From Cranoglanis bouderius (lineage: Eukaryota; Chordata; Actinopteri; Siluriformes; Cranoglanididae), in contig CM042568.1 in assembly GCA_023630585.1 (NCBI GenBank), positions 3,016,516-3,080,515 on the forward strand: a DNA stretch of 64,000 nucleotides, read 5' to 3'. Every line of letters starts with the position of its first letter. Within the stretch, counting starts at the first letter, position 1. Shown in pieces: positions 10,026 to 20,252 of this stretch. Position numbers and translations under genes: made by a program. The notes under the pieces were generated by a model. It saw only the letters and a list, made by a program, of their open reading frames with translations, ran no database searches and was not told the origin of the DNA.

Positions 10026-11256
10026 GTTTTGCAAGCACAGACTTAGGACAGACTTAGTAGTTCTGCCATATCCCAAATAAATTACATTTTGTTGCATAGA
10101 TTCTCAGAGTATGTATGAAATTTTGAAGAACTTCATTTGTTTACTCCAGGCCCTTTTCATGTTCATGGATAACATGAATACTATGTACTGCTCCTGGTAG
10201 GTGCCTGTTTCAATGTAATTAACACATGGATTAATTTCCAAGAATCCCTATATTAATGTATGTCTGGAAGGAGTATGAAACTAGTAACACTGTTAATCTG
10301 ATCTTACTCTATTATTATCTATTCATGACATTGCAAAAATTGTCTAGCTTTTCAAACCATATTAACAGGCCAATTTTTATTCAGACAGTTTGCATAAGCA
10401 GTGTGCTCTGAGACTGTACTACTTGTTTGAATTTTTCACATATCTACTGATCAGCATGGCATTATGGTTGTGAGCCAAAGCAGTCATGCATGGTCTGCCA
10501 GAGATACAGAGATTTGAGAAACAGCATTTAAGACCTGTTAATTGTGTGTGAAGGTACCGAGTGTGCGTGCATGTATGATATAAGTGCTTTAAATCATAGT
10601 GCAGGTAATGCCTTCCAGCACTGTTTTAATTGTTCTATCTCTGTAATCCCTTACAGAAAACTTCATAAGATTTTTACACATGATTAATTTCATTTCACAT
10701 GTTAATTTTTTCACAAGTAAGACGGTTTTATTGATCACGTTTTATTCGCATGATGTCACGCGTTTACTTGAATTCACTTATGCAATCTCAGGACACAGCG
10801 TGTTGAAATGTACTTTCGCAAATTTTGCACTTGATCACATTACGGACATGAACTGTATCCAATGTTTCTGTATTGTAATGCTCACAGAGCTATCATATAC
10901 ACATGACAGTAACACCCGAACAATAAAATTAAAAAAGAAGAAGAAGAAGAAGAAGAAAACAGCTTAAGAGAAAAAAAGATGTGATCAAGATAAACCTGAT
11001 AAAGCTAAAAAAATAAACGTACACCAGCACTGGCTCTTAGGGATGGAATGAAGGAAGTATGAGTACTGAATAATAGTGTTGTCTTCATCATGCTAACTAA
11101 TTGTTTAAAAGCACTTTTGCATTCAGTAAATGAAACTTGAACCAGTTTCACACATAAACCACCAGCAGTGGGACAGTGATATACATCTGGGGAGTCAAAT
11201 ACATTTTAGGTAACGAGCTACATTATATTTAGTCCAGATGTCAAGAAGGCCAGACC

Positions 11257-11258
<2 letters not shown>
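10026..11258. other. Intergenic, no gene recognised
   Basis: AT-rich DNA between the Tc1 remnant and TRIM gene 2. It ends one segment with AATAAA plus an AAG-rich tail (10922-10960) that resembles the 3' end of a retroposed sequence. No exon is supportable. Confidence 0.4.
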
Positions 11259-11260
<2 letters not shown>

Positions 11261-11287
<27 letters not shown>

Positions 11288-11288
11288 A
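11261..11288. repeat. (CA)n microsatellite
   Basis: Short perfect CA run. Confidence 0.9.
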
Positions 11289-11531
11289 TATAGTTTGCAA
11301 AATGTTTTACAAATTAAAAACTTAAAGGTTTTAACTGCATAAATATTCACACCCAGTGGTGTGAAACCCCTGAATTGGTTCTTTTGGAAATATACATGGT
11401 TCCAGCGTATAAAACAATTACAAATAGCACATTTTACTCACTGGCATATTTTGTCAGTAGCTGTCTATTTGATGTCTCTGAGTTTATTGCTCTACCTTGG
11501 CCTCTAGTGGGAAAAACTGAGATTTTTTTCT

Positions 11532-11537
11532 TTTATT
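11532..11537 (-). terminator. Candidate poly(A) signal, RING-less TRIM gene
   Basis: AATAAA on the minus strand, about 195 bp beyond the stop codon at 11731. Confidence 0.4.
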
Positions 11538-11730
11538 TCAGTTCAGAAATCCAAATTAATGTGTTGGGGTGAATTAGAACCTGTATTGGGCCAGTCCCGA
11601 CCCATGGGCCATATGTATACACTACTTTAGACGGGACTGCTACACAAATTCAATTAAAAAAAAAAAATTCTTAGTAGTATTTTTAATATAATATTACATT
11701 GGTGTAAGCGTAACACCATAGAGTTGGTTT

Positions 11731-12287
11731 CTATGGAAAACAATTTTCCGTTTGAACAGGTGTGATGATCAGTGGTGCTGAGTTTTTACCTCCATTATTG
11801 AGTGAAGGGCTGAAGAATGGATAAATTTTTCCATTCAAAGTCTGACCGGTGAAAGAGTAGATAAGAGACTTGCTGTCAACATTATAGAAGGAGATCAGAC
11901 CCTCCTCATAACACACAAACACCCCCACCTTCTGAGGAGCCTGTTTCAAGGAGAGGGGAACAGGAGGAGAGTCACAAGCCTTATATTCAGCATTATTCCT
12001 CAGACATAACACCCAGTATCCATTTTCAGTGCTGTACGTAATCTCCCCCTTCCTAAGAACAGACTCTCTGGCCACTCCTATATCCCACTTAGTCTTCCCG
12101 CTGACCTGCACCTCATAGTAAAATCTCCCTGAGGAGAATCCCTCCTTTCCCAGTATGCAGGGACAATTATCGAATCGTTTCCGGTTATCAGGGAGTTTTT
12201 GTCGTAAGTCTCCATGTCTCACTTGTTTCCCATCGTCAGTCAGGATGAGAGCAGGACTTCCTGTATCGGGATCCAAAGTTACATTCA
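11731..12287 (-). CDS. TRIM gene 2, coding exon 6 (PRY-SPRY/B30.2)
   Basis: Residues 284-468, stop TAG. Landmarks are VTLDPDTGSPALILTDDGK, GKEGFSSGRFYYEVQVSGK, KWDIGVARES, GYWVLCLR, GVFVCYEEGLISFYNVDSK and IYPFFSPSL. Confidence 0.95.
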
Positions 12288-14041
12288 CTGAGAGAAAAAG
12301 ACAATTTCAACATTATAAAATGTTGAAAATTAAACTTAATTAAAAGTATATTTTGTCATGTGTAAGAGGCCACACACCTGCATATTGCCGAATTCTCTTC
12401 AGTTCTGTTTGGAAAACATTAAAACACATTATTGCTTTCTGTACAATACGAATTTTTGCCTGTGATGATCAGGATTGTTAGACAATTAGAAAAATACGGA
12501 TGAAAGCAGAGCTCATCAAGGTTCAAGCACAACTTTGTAAGCACTTATATTTGTTCAACTAGATTTGTCTACTATCGTTAACATTACTTCTTTATTTATT
12601 TATTTATTTATTCCAATTTTAGAAAATGACACAATATTGAGTGTTGCTCCTAAAGCATACATTTATCCATTTTCTGTACCGCTTATCCTACACAGGGTTG
12701 CTGGGAGCCTGGAGGCTATCTCAGGGGACTCGGGGCACAAGGCGCGGACACCCTGTACGGGGTCCCAACCCATCGCAGGGCACAATCGCACACACAATCT
12801 CACACTACGGACAATTTACACATGCCAATCAGCCTACAACACATGTCTTTGGACTGGGGGAGGAAACCAGAGTACCCAGAGGAAACCCCTGAAGCATGGA
12901 AAGAACATGAAAACTCCTTGCACACAGGAGGTAATCAAATTCCCAACCCTGGAGGTGCGAGGCAAACTGCTAAGCCACTGTGCCCTACCAAAGACCAGTA
13001 AAGACTAGTACTAGTACTAGTAGTATTAAGATTTCGTTTAAGACTCTCCAAACTAATATAGGATATATATATTAGGTTATATATAATATAATACTCTGTT
13101 GTGAAACGTAATTTAGAGTCCAGGCAGAGTCATCGAGGGTTCGTCAATAGTGAAATGTTTTGTAATGTGTGCACCCCTGTCACCGATTGCTCGTGTAATT
13201 TGAAAACCCCACGACTTCCATGACAAGACAGACAGTTGTGTAATATGAACGGTACCACAACCCGACGTCTTTGAAAGTCACCTAGTGTGTAGGAGCCATT
13301 AGAATCAGACTGACAGTGTAGTTCAACATGGTCCTTGAAGCAGTTTTGTTTGGTTGAAGCCCAGGACAGTACAGGAACACGGCCCTTTAGCACCACCATC
13401 TGGCAGCTACAGTACTCTCACATGCCTCAGTACGGTTTCTTTCTGGCACATGGATATTGACAAGTTGAATTATGCGTATTACATATTTTTCACTTGAAAA
13501 AAAAAAAAAAATCTTTGTCTTTTTTTTTGCCAAACCCCACAATTCAACAGTACTTACTAATCTCAGGAACCTTTTCCATTTCCTCATTGCGAGATTTCTG
13601 AATCTGAGACAGCGCTCTCTTCAGACTCTCCATATTGAGATGAGAGTCAGTTCTGACATCGGCCCAGTTACTGGTGTGTGGAGGCCTGCACAGTGACGGG
13701 TAAATCTACAGTACAGCAGGAGAGAGGAGAAATCCCTCAGCATGGGGACTGCTGTCCTGTCTTTTGCTGCATTGCTATTGAGAAACAGAGGGACTCTGAC
13801 CTGTAGGAGGTGGAGGTGATCCTCAGTGTGTGAGAGCTGCTCCAGCTCAGTGTTTCTCCTCTTTAGCTCAGTGACTTCACACTGCAGATGTTTAATGAAC
13901 TCTTCAGCCCGCCTCTCTGCTGCTTTCTGCTTCTCCTCCATCACCTTAAGCAGCTCAGCCTGGATTCTCTCAATGCAGCGCATCAGAGCACTGAAGATCT
14001 CCACAACGTCTGCTTTCTCCTTCTCTGCGTTTTTCTAATAT

Positions 14042-14127
<86 letters not shown>

Positions 14128-15046
14128 CAAGCCACAGGATATACTGCTATTGAATAACTCTTTGTTAACATGATGATAGCTGCCACATCTATTCTGATGA
14201 CACAGAGCTGTATGCTTTAGCCAAACTAGATGATAGAGACATGCTAATAGGGTTCCCTAGTAGTGCAACAGAAAAGTGTTCATGGGACGAGATGATATCA
14301 TGGTCCTTTACTCATGTAAAAGGGGAATCTTTTGTAAAATACCCTAGTAACAGCACATCAGTTTAAAGTCAGTTTAAAGTTGTTGTTTTTTTGTTAAATA
14401 ATAGATAATATTGTTTATAATCATGTTTTATATTTTTTAATGAAGTTTGTGGTAGCTGTTCCTTAAATGAAGTGTTAACTGTGGGATAGACATAAGTGGT
14501 GTTTATAATAAGACTTACTTTACCGAGTTCTACAGAGGATTTGAGTTCTTGAATCTTCTTCAGTTGGTTTTGGATCATCTTCTGAATGTCTGACTGTGTC
14601 TCACCAAGTTGGCTCTATGATAAGGACAAAATGCAAGTCATAATTCCGTATTTGCGCAATTTTACAGACAGCTTCGTGCATTTTGCGTAAATGTCACTTA
14701 CCTTCTTCACTCTAACCTCCTCCTCTATAGGAACCATGTTGTGAGTTTTGTGGTCTTCCTTAGTACAGAAATGACACACACACATCTGGTCAGTTCTACA
14801 AAACAGCTCGAGGGGTCTATCATGTTTCTTGCATAAGTAATCCTCCAGGGTCTCCACGGGGTCAATCAGTTGGTGCTTTTTGAGTTTTGCTACAGTTTTA
14901 TGAGGCATCAGATGAGTGTGACAGAAAGAAACTCCACAGTCCAGACACGACTTTAGAGCGTCCAGCTTCTCCTCAGTGCAGAAATCGCACAGAATCTTTT
15001 TAGACGCATTGGAAAGCTGATGTGCAGTGCTTCTAGAGGAAGCCAT
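11731..15046 (-). CDS. RING-less TRIM paralogue (B-box-coiled coil-B30.2)
   Basis: Six exons join without a break to 1407 nt (468 aa): 15046-14702, 14614-14519, 14034-13801, 13705-13558, 12404-12378 and 12287-11731. Internal exon sizes are identical to TRIM gene 1. The protein starts MASSRSTAHQLSNASKKILC and goes directly into the B-box zinc clusters. The whole RING (about 81 residues) is absent, while B-box 2, coiled coil and PRY-SPRY are intact. Without a RING it should lack ordinary ubiquitin-ligase activity. It could hetero-oligomerise with RING-bearing relatives through the coiled coil, as adaptor or inhibitor, or it may be a decaying copy. The ATG is in the same position relative to the acceptor (CTCTGTCAG, two bases upstream) as in gene 1. 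I find no RING sequence up to 16,060. Confidence 0.9.
12378..12404 (-). CDS. TRIM gene 2, coding exon 5 (27 bp)
   Basis: Completes Lys, then LKRIRQYA and one base of Val. Acceptor TTCCAAACAG, donor GTGTGT. Confidence 0.85.
12660..12990. mobile_element. Dispersed retroelement-type repeat in TRIM gene 2 intron 4
   Basis: Contains the widespread fish blocks TTTCTGTACCGCTTATCC, ACTACGGACAATTTACACAT and TTTGGACTGGGGGAGGAAAC. A second, differently truncated copy is at 42440-42715 in ube3c. I recognise the family as common in teleosts but cannot name it reliably. Confidence 0.6.
13085..13400. other. Unidentified segment of TRIM gene 2 intron 4
   Basis: An open minus-strand frame of 89 codons lies here (13130-13399) without recognisable domains. 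It is more likely transposon-derived or chance than a gene. Confidence 0.3.
13558..13705 (-). CDS. TRIM gene 2, coding exon 4
   Basis: 148 nt, IYPSLCRPPHTSNWADVRTD and on to VPEI plus one base. Acceptor TACTGTAG, donor GTAAGT. Same length and phase as gene 1 exon 4. Confidence 0.88.
13801..14034 (-). CDS. TRIM gene 2, coding exon 3 (234 bp)
   Basis: Seventy-eight codons, phase 0. Includes IFSALMRCIERIQAELLKVM and a basic/acidic helix continuing to DHLHLLQ at donor GTCAGA. Confidence 0.92.
14047..14126. repeat. (TA)n microsatellite in TRIM gene 2 intron 2
   Basis: About 80 bases of perfect TA, starting about 12 bp upstream (in transcription sense) of the exon 3 acceptor. Its length could affect recognition of that acceptor. 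Confidence 0.95.
14519..14614 (-). CDS. TRIM gene 2, coding exon 2 (96 bp)
   Basis: Thirty-two codons, phase 0, helix IQKMIQNQLKKIQELKSSVE. Acceptor TTATCATAG, donor GTAAGT. Confidence 0.9.
14702..15046 (-). CDS. TRIM gene 2, coding exon 1 (B-boxes, RING deleted)
   Basis: 115 codons against 197 in gene 1. The B-box-1-like part begins CDFCTEEKLDALKSCLDCGV. B-box 2 reads CKKHDRPLELFCRTDQMCVC and continues to DHKTHN. Donor GTAAGT at 14701, phase 0. Confidence 0.92.
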
Positions 15047-15820
15047 GACTGACAGAGGAGAAAGATGCCATCAGTGTCTATCACATCTATTAATTCAGAT
15101 TCAAGTATCTCTGATTCATGTTTGTCCCGTTCATTATGTTTTATTTATTTTGTTTTTTAAATAAATCTTATTAGTAAACATATTAACAAATGGGACAACC
15201 TGTGCTCAGTTTGGTCTTATTATTTCAAGATTCTCCACCCTACAACTTACATTCATGTCAAACTGGATAAACCTGGAGTGGATAAAACTGACTCATTCTG
15301 AGAATGTTCTGGGTGTGCCTCGGGCTGTCAGAGATATGCTGTGGTTCTATTTAAAATTTTAGCAGATGTATATCATATAGGATTGCAGCCTGATTTTGAA
15401 ATGGCACTTTACGTTTCAGGACATGGAATGTCAATAATTCATAAATGAAATGATTGAGATTTCCTAGCACTACGAAATTGCTTGACTTGACTGAAGCCTC
15501 TACAGTTCTTTAGTGGCTTCATACTGTTCCTCAAAGCAGGTCAACTAAAAACATGTCATGCATCCTGGGATCATAGAATTTTCCAGAAAGCATTTGATAT
15601 TATAACAAATTGTAGATTTAATTGTCAAAATGAATGTGCCTTAGTATTTTTCTTGTTCTTTTTAAAAGACACTGTAGTTGGGGAGGGTATTTTTCCAAAA
15701 AGATTGAAAGCATAATTATCTTTTAACATGTACAGTATATGCCTTAGTAATAATAAAAACAAATTTTTTTAAAAAATAAATAAATTACCGCTTAAATTAG
15801 CAACAATAATTATTGGTTAC

Positions 15821-15900
15821 CTGCAGTGGTTTTAGTTCCTGAAAGAAAGATGAGAGCGGCTTCACACTGAAAAATTTAACTCATTAGGTTCATGCCACCT
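15821..15900 (-). other. Probable non-coding 5' exon of TRIM gene 2
   Basis: Minus strand ends ACTAAAACCACTGCAG at a GTAAC donor (15820), matching the same element upstream of TRIM gene 1. The implied 5' intron is 15049-15820. The upstream limit is estimated. Confidence 0.5.
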
Positions 15901-16061
15901 GACGTACCTCAAAAAGTCCCTCCCACCCTGGTGAGAAAAAAGGGTGTAACGACATTAAGAGAGCAACACAGCAAGTTCAGACCAAATACATCAACACTGT
16001 AATGCTGGGCAATAAAAACTAATAAACAAACAAATTGGATAAGTGATCAAACAAATGAAGT
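15901..16061 (-). promoter_or_regulatory. Probable promoter zone of TRIM gene 2
   Basis: Lies between the candidate 5' exon and the minisatellite. On the minus strand GGGAGGGACTTTTTGAGGTA and a CGTCAGG block resemble the GGGAGTGGCCTTATGATGTC block upstream of TRIM gene 1. No clear TATA box. Confidence 0.3.
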
Positions 16062-19000
16062 CTGTAAATTACTGTAAGTTACTGTAAGTTACTGTGAGAC
16101 TGTAAGTTCCTGTGAGACTGTAAGTTACTGTGAGAGTGTAAATTACTGTAAGTTCCTGTGAGAGTGTAAATTACTGTAAGTTACTGTGAGACTGTAAGTT
16201 CCTGTGAGACTGTAAGTTACTGTGAGAGTGTAAATTACTGTAAGTTACTGTAAGTTACTGTGAGACTGTAAGTTCCTGTGAGACTGTAAGTTACTGTGAG
16301 AGTGTAAATTACTGTAAGTTACTGTGAGAGTGTAAATTACTGTAAGTTCCTGTGAGACTGTAAGTTACTGTGAGAGTGTAAATTACTGTAAGTTACTGTA
16401 AGTTACTGTGAGACTGTAAGTTCCTGTGAGACTGTAAGTTACTGTGAGAGTGTAAATTACTGTAAGTTACTGTAAGTTACTGTGAGACTGTAAGTTACTG
16501 TGAGAGTGTAAATTACTGTAAGTTACTGTAAGTTACTGTGAGACTGTAAGTTACTGTGAGAGTGTAAGTTCCTGTGAGACTGTAAGTTCCTGTGAGACTG
16601 TAAGTTACTGTAAGTTACTGTGAGACTGTAAGTTCCTGTGAGACTGTAAGTTACTGTGAGAGTGTAAATTACTGTAAGTTCCTGTGAGACTGTAAATTAC
16701 TGTAAGTTCCTGTGAGACTGTAAATTACTGTAAGTTCCTGTGAGACTGTAAGTTACTGTGAGACTGTAAGTTACTGTAAGTTACTGTGAGACTGTAAGTT
16801 ACTGTGAGACTGTAAGTTACTGTGAGAGTGTAAATTACTGTAAGTTCCTGTGAGACTGTAAGTTCCTGTGAGACTGTAAGTTCCTGTGAGACTGTAAGTT
16901 ACTGTAAGTTACTGTGAGAGTGTAAATTACTGTAAGTTCCTGTGAGACTGTAAGTTACTGTAAGTTACTGTGAGAGTGTAAATTACTGTAAGTTACTGTA
17001 AGTTCCTGTGAGACTGTAAGTTCCTGTGAGACTGTAAGTTCCTGTGAGACTGTAAGTTACTGTAAGTTACTGTGAGAGTGTAAATTACTGTAAGTTACTG
17101 TGAGACTGTAAGTTCCTGTGAGACTGTAAGTTACTGTGAGAGTGTAAATTACTGTAAGTTACTGTAAGTTCCTGTGAGACTGTAAGTTACTGTAAGTTAC
17201 TGTGAGAGTGTAAATTACTGTAAGTTACTGTGAGACTGTAAGTTCCTGTGAGACTGTAAGTTCCTGTGAGACTGTAAGTTACTGTAAGTTACTGTGAGAC
17301 TGTAAGTTCCTGTGAGACTGTAAGTTCCTGTGAGACTGTAAGTTACTGTAAGTTACTGTGAGAGTGTAAATTACTGTAAGTTCCTGTGAGACTGTAAGTT
17401 ACTGTGAGACTGTAAGTTACTGTGAGAGTGTAAATTGCTGTAAGTTACTGTGAGACTGTAAGTTCCTGTGAGACTGTAAGTTACTGTAAGTTCCTGTGAG
17501 ACTGTAAGTTCCTGTGAGACTGTAAGTTACTGTGAGAGTGTAAGTTACTGTGAGACTGTAAGTTACTGTGAGACTGTAAGTTACTGTAAGTTCCTGTGAG
17601 ACTGTAAGTTCCTGTGAGACTGTAAGTTCCTGTGAGACTGTAAGTTACTGTAAGTTACTGTGAGAGTGTAAATTACTGTAAGTTCCTGTGAGACTGTAAG
17701 TTCCTGTGAGACTGTAAGTTACTGTGAGACTGTAAATTACTGTAAGTTACTGTGAGACTGTAAGTTCCTGTGAGACTGTAAGTTCCTGTGAGACTGTAAG
17801 TTACTGTGAGAGTGTAAATTACTGTAAGTTCCTGTGAGACTGTAAGTTACTGTGAGACTGTAAGTTACTGTGAGAGTGTAAATTACTGTAAGTTACTGTG
17901 AGACTGTAAGTTCCTGTGAGACTGTAAGTTACTGTGAGAGTGTAAGTTACTGTAAGTTCCTGTGAGACTGTAAGTTACTGTGAGACTGTAAGTTACTGTA
18001 AGTTACTGTGAGACTGTAAGTTACTGTGAGACTGTAAGTTACTGTGAGAGTGTAAATTACTGTAAGTTCCTGTGAGACTGTAAGTTCCTGTGAGACTGTA
18101 AGTTCCTGTGAGACTGTAAGTTACTGTAAGTTACTGTGAGAGTGTAAATTACTGTAAGTTCCTGTGAGACTGTAAGTTCCTGTGAGACTGTAAGTTCCTG
18201 TGAGACTGTAAGTTACTGTAAGTTACTGTGAGAGTGTAAGTTACTGTAAGTTCCTGTGAGACTGTAAGTTCCTGTGAGACTGTAAGTTCCTGTGAGACTG
18301 TAAGTTACTGTGAGACTGTAAATTACTGTAAGTTCCTGTGAGACTGTAAGTTCCTGTGAGACTGTAAGTTACTGTGAGAGTGTAAGTTACTGTAAGTTCC
18401 TGTGAGACTGTAAGTTCCTGTGAGACTGTAAGTTCCTGTGAGACTGTAAGTTACTGTGAGACTGTAAATTACTGTAAGTTCCTGTGAGACTGTAAGTTAC
18501 TGTGAGACTGTAAGTTACTGTAAGTTACTGTGAGACTGTAAGTTACTGTGAGAGTGTAAATTACTGTAAGTTCCTGTGAGACTGTAAGTTACTGTGAGAC
18601 TGTAAGTTACTGTGAGACTGTAAGTTACTGTAAGTTACTGTGAGACTGTAAGTTCCTGTGAGACTGTAAGTTACTGTGAGACTGTAAGTTCCTGTGAGAC
18701 TGTAAGTTACTGTGAGACTGTAAGTTACTGTGAGACTGTAAGTTACTGTAAGTTACTGTGAGACTGTAAGTTCCTGTGAGACTGTAAGTTACTGTAAGTT
18801 ACTGTGAGACTGTAAGTTCCTGTGAGACTGTAAGTTACTGTAAGTTACTGTGAGAGTGTAAATTACTGTAAGTTACTGTGAGACTGTAAGTTCCTGTGAG
18901 ACTGTAAGTTACTGTAAGTTACTGTGAGAGTGTAAATTACTGTAAGTTACTGTGAGACTGTAAGTTACTGTGAGACTGTAAGTTACTGTAAGTTACTGTG

Positions 19001-19933
19001 AGAGTGTAAATTACTGTAAGTTACTGTGAGAGTGTAAATTACTGTAAGTTACTGTGAGAGTGTAAGTTACTGTAAGTTACTGTGAGACTGTAAGTTACTG
19101 TGAGACTGTAAGTTACTGTGAGACTGTAAGTTACTGTAAGTTACTGTGAGACTGTAAGTTACTGTAAGTTACTGTGAGACTGTAAGTTACTGTGAGAGTG
19201 TAAATTACTGTAAGTTCCTGTGAGACTGTAAGTTCCTGTGAGACTGTAAGTTACTGTAAGTTACTGTGAGAGTGTAAATTACTGTAAGTTCCTGTGAGAC
19301 TGTAAGTTCCTGTGAGACTGTAAGTTCCTGTGAGACTGTAAGTTACTGTAAGTTACTGTGAGAGTGTAAATTACTGTAAGTTACTGTGAGACTGTAAGTT
19401 ACTGTGAGAGTGTAAATTACTGTAAGTTCCTGTGAGACTGTAAGTTCCTGTGAGACTGTAAGTTCCTGTGAGACTGTAAGTTACTGTAAGTTACTGTGAG
19501 AGTGTAAATTACTGTAAGTTCCTGTGAGACTGTAAGTTACTGTGAGAGTGTAAATTACTGTAAGTTACTGTGAGACTGTAAGTTACTGTGAGAGTGTAAA
19601 TTACTGTAAGTTCCTGTGAGACTGTAAGTTCCTGTGAGACTGTAAGTTCCTGTGAGACTGTAAGTTACTGTAAGTTACTGTGAGAGTGTAAATTACTGTA
19701 AGTTACTGTGAGAGTGTAAATTACTGTAAGTTACTGTGAGAGTGTAAGTTACTGTAAGTTACTGTGAGACTGTAAGTTACTGTGAGAGTGTAAATTACTG
19801 TAAGTTACTGTGAGACTGTAAGTTACTGTGAGAGTGTAAGTTACTGTGAGAGTGTAAGTTCCTGTGAGACTGTAAGTTACTGTAAGTTACTGTGAGAGTG
19901 TAAATTACTGTAAGTTACTGTGAGACTGTAAGT
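16062..19933. repeat. 3.9-kb minisatellite of 10-bp and 8-bp modules
   Basis: The whole array is written with two 10-mers (CTGTAAGTTA or CTGTAAGTTC, and STGTAAATTA) and one 8-mer (CTGTGAGA). These combine mainly as 18-bp and 28-bp higher units. Divergence between modules is very low across almost 3.9 kb, so homogenisation is recent. The G-start variant (GTGTAAATTA) almost always follows CTGTGAGA, and the AAATTA and AAGTT variants alternate in preferred orders. The array therefore has a readable variant structure. It contains stop codons in all frames and codes for nothing. Confidence 0.98.
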
Positions 19934-20252
19934 GGCAGTTTTCCCCCCTAATAAAATAAAAAGTCACATCTCTAACTTCACTTATAACTTTTTCTTACTT
20001 AGATTGTCTAAATCTAGAGAACTTAAATTGAACCCATTTCTTACAATTGAACTAAATATTAATAGAGGGCTTTCAAAAACTTTGGCAGTCACTAAAACAC
20101 ATTAAAATAAAATAAAAAATAAATAAATAAAAATAAAAGCTCTAGCACTGCTATTACCACAAGTGGGTGCTCAAACCCAAGAAGTGGAAAAAAAAAGGAA
20201 AAACACCCTTTAAATATCACCAATAGTCTCATTTGATTGATACCCTTATATA
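19934..20252. other. Spacer, no gene seen
   Basis: AT-rich DNA with A-rich runs (20100-20140, 20185-20205) between the minisatellite and the Tc1 element. Confidence 0.5.

Noticed and set aside
12565..13008. Open plus-strand frame of 147 codons
   Set aside because: It overlaps a dispersed non-coding repeat (HNLTLRTIYT... region) that also occurs at 42440-42720 with a different frame.
11731..15046. Treating the second TRIM gene as a plain pseudogene
   Set aside because: All six exons are open, junctions are canonical and the zinc ligands of B-box 2 and the B30.2 landmarks are intact. Only the RING is missing, in frame.
16062..19933. CRISPR-like or tandem gene array
   Set aside because: Units are contiguous 8- and 10-mers with no unique spacers, and the sequence is eukaryotic. 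It is a minisatellite.
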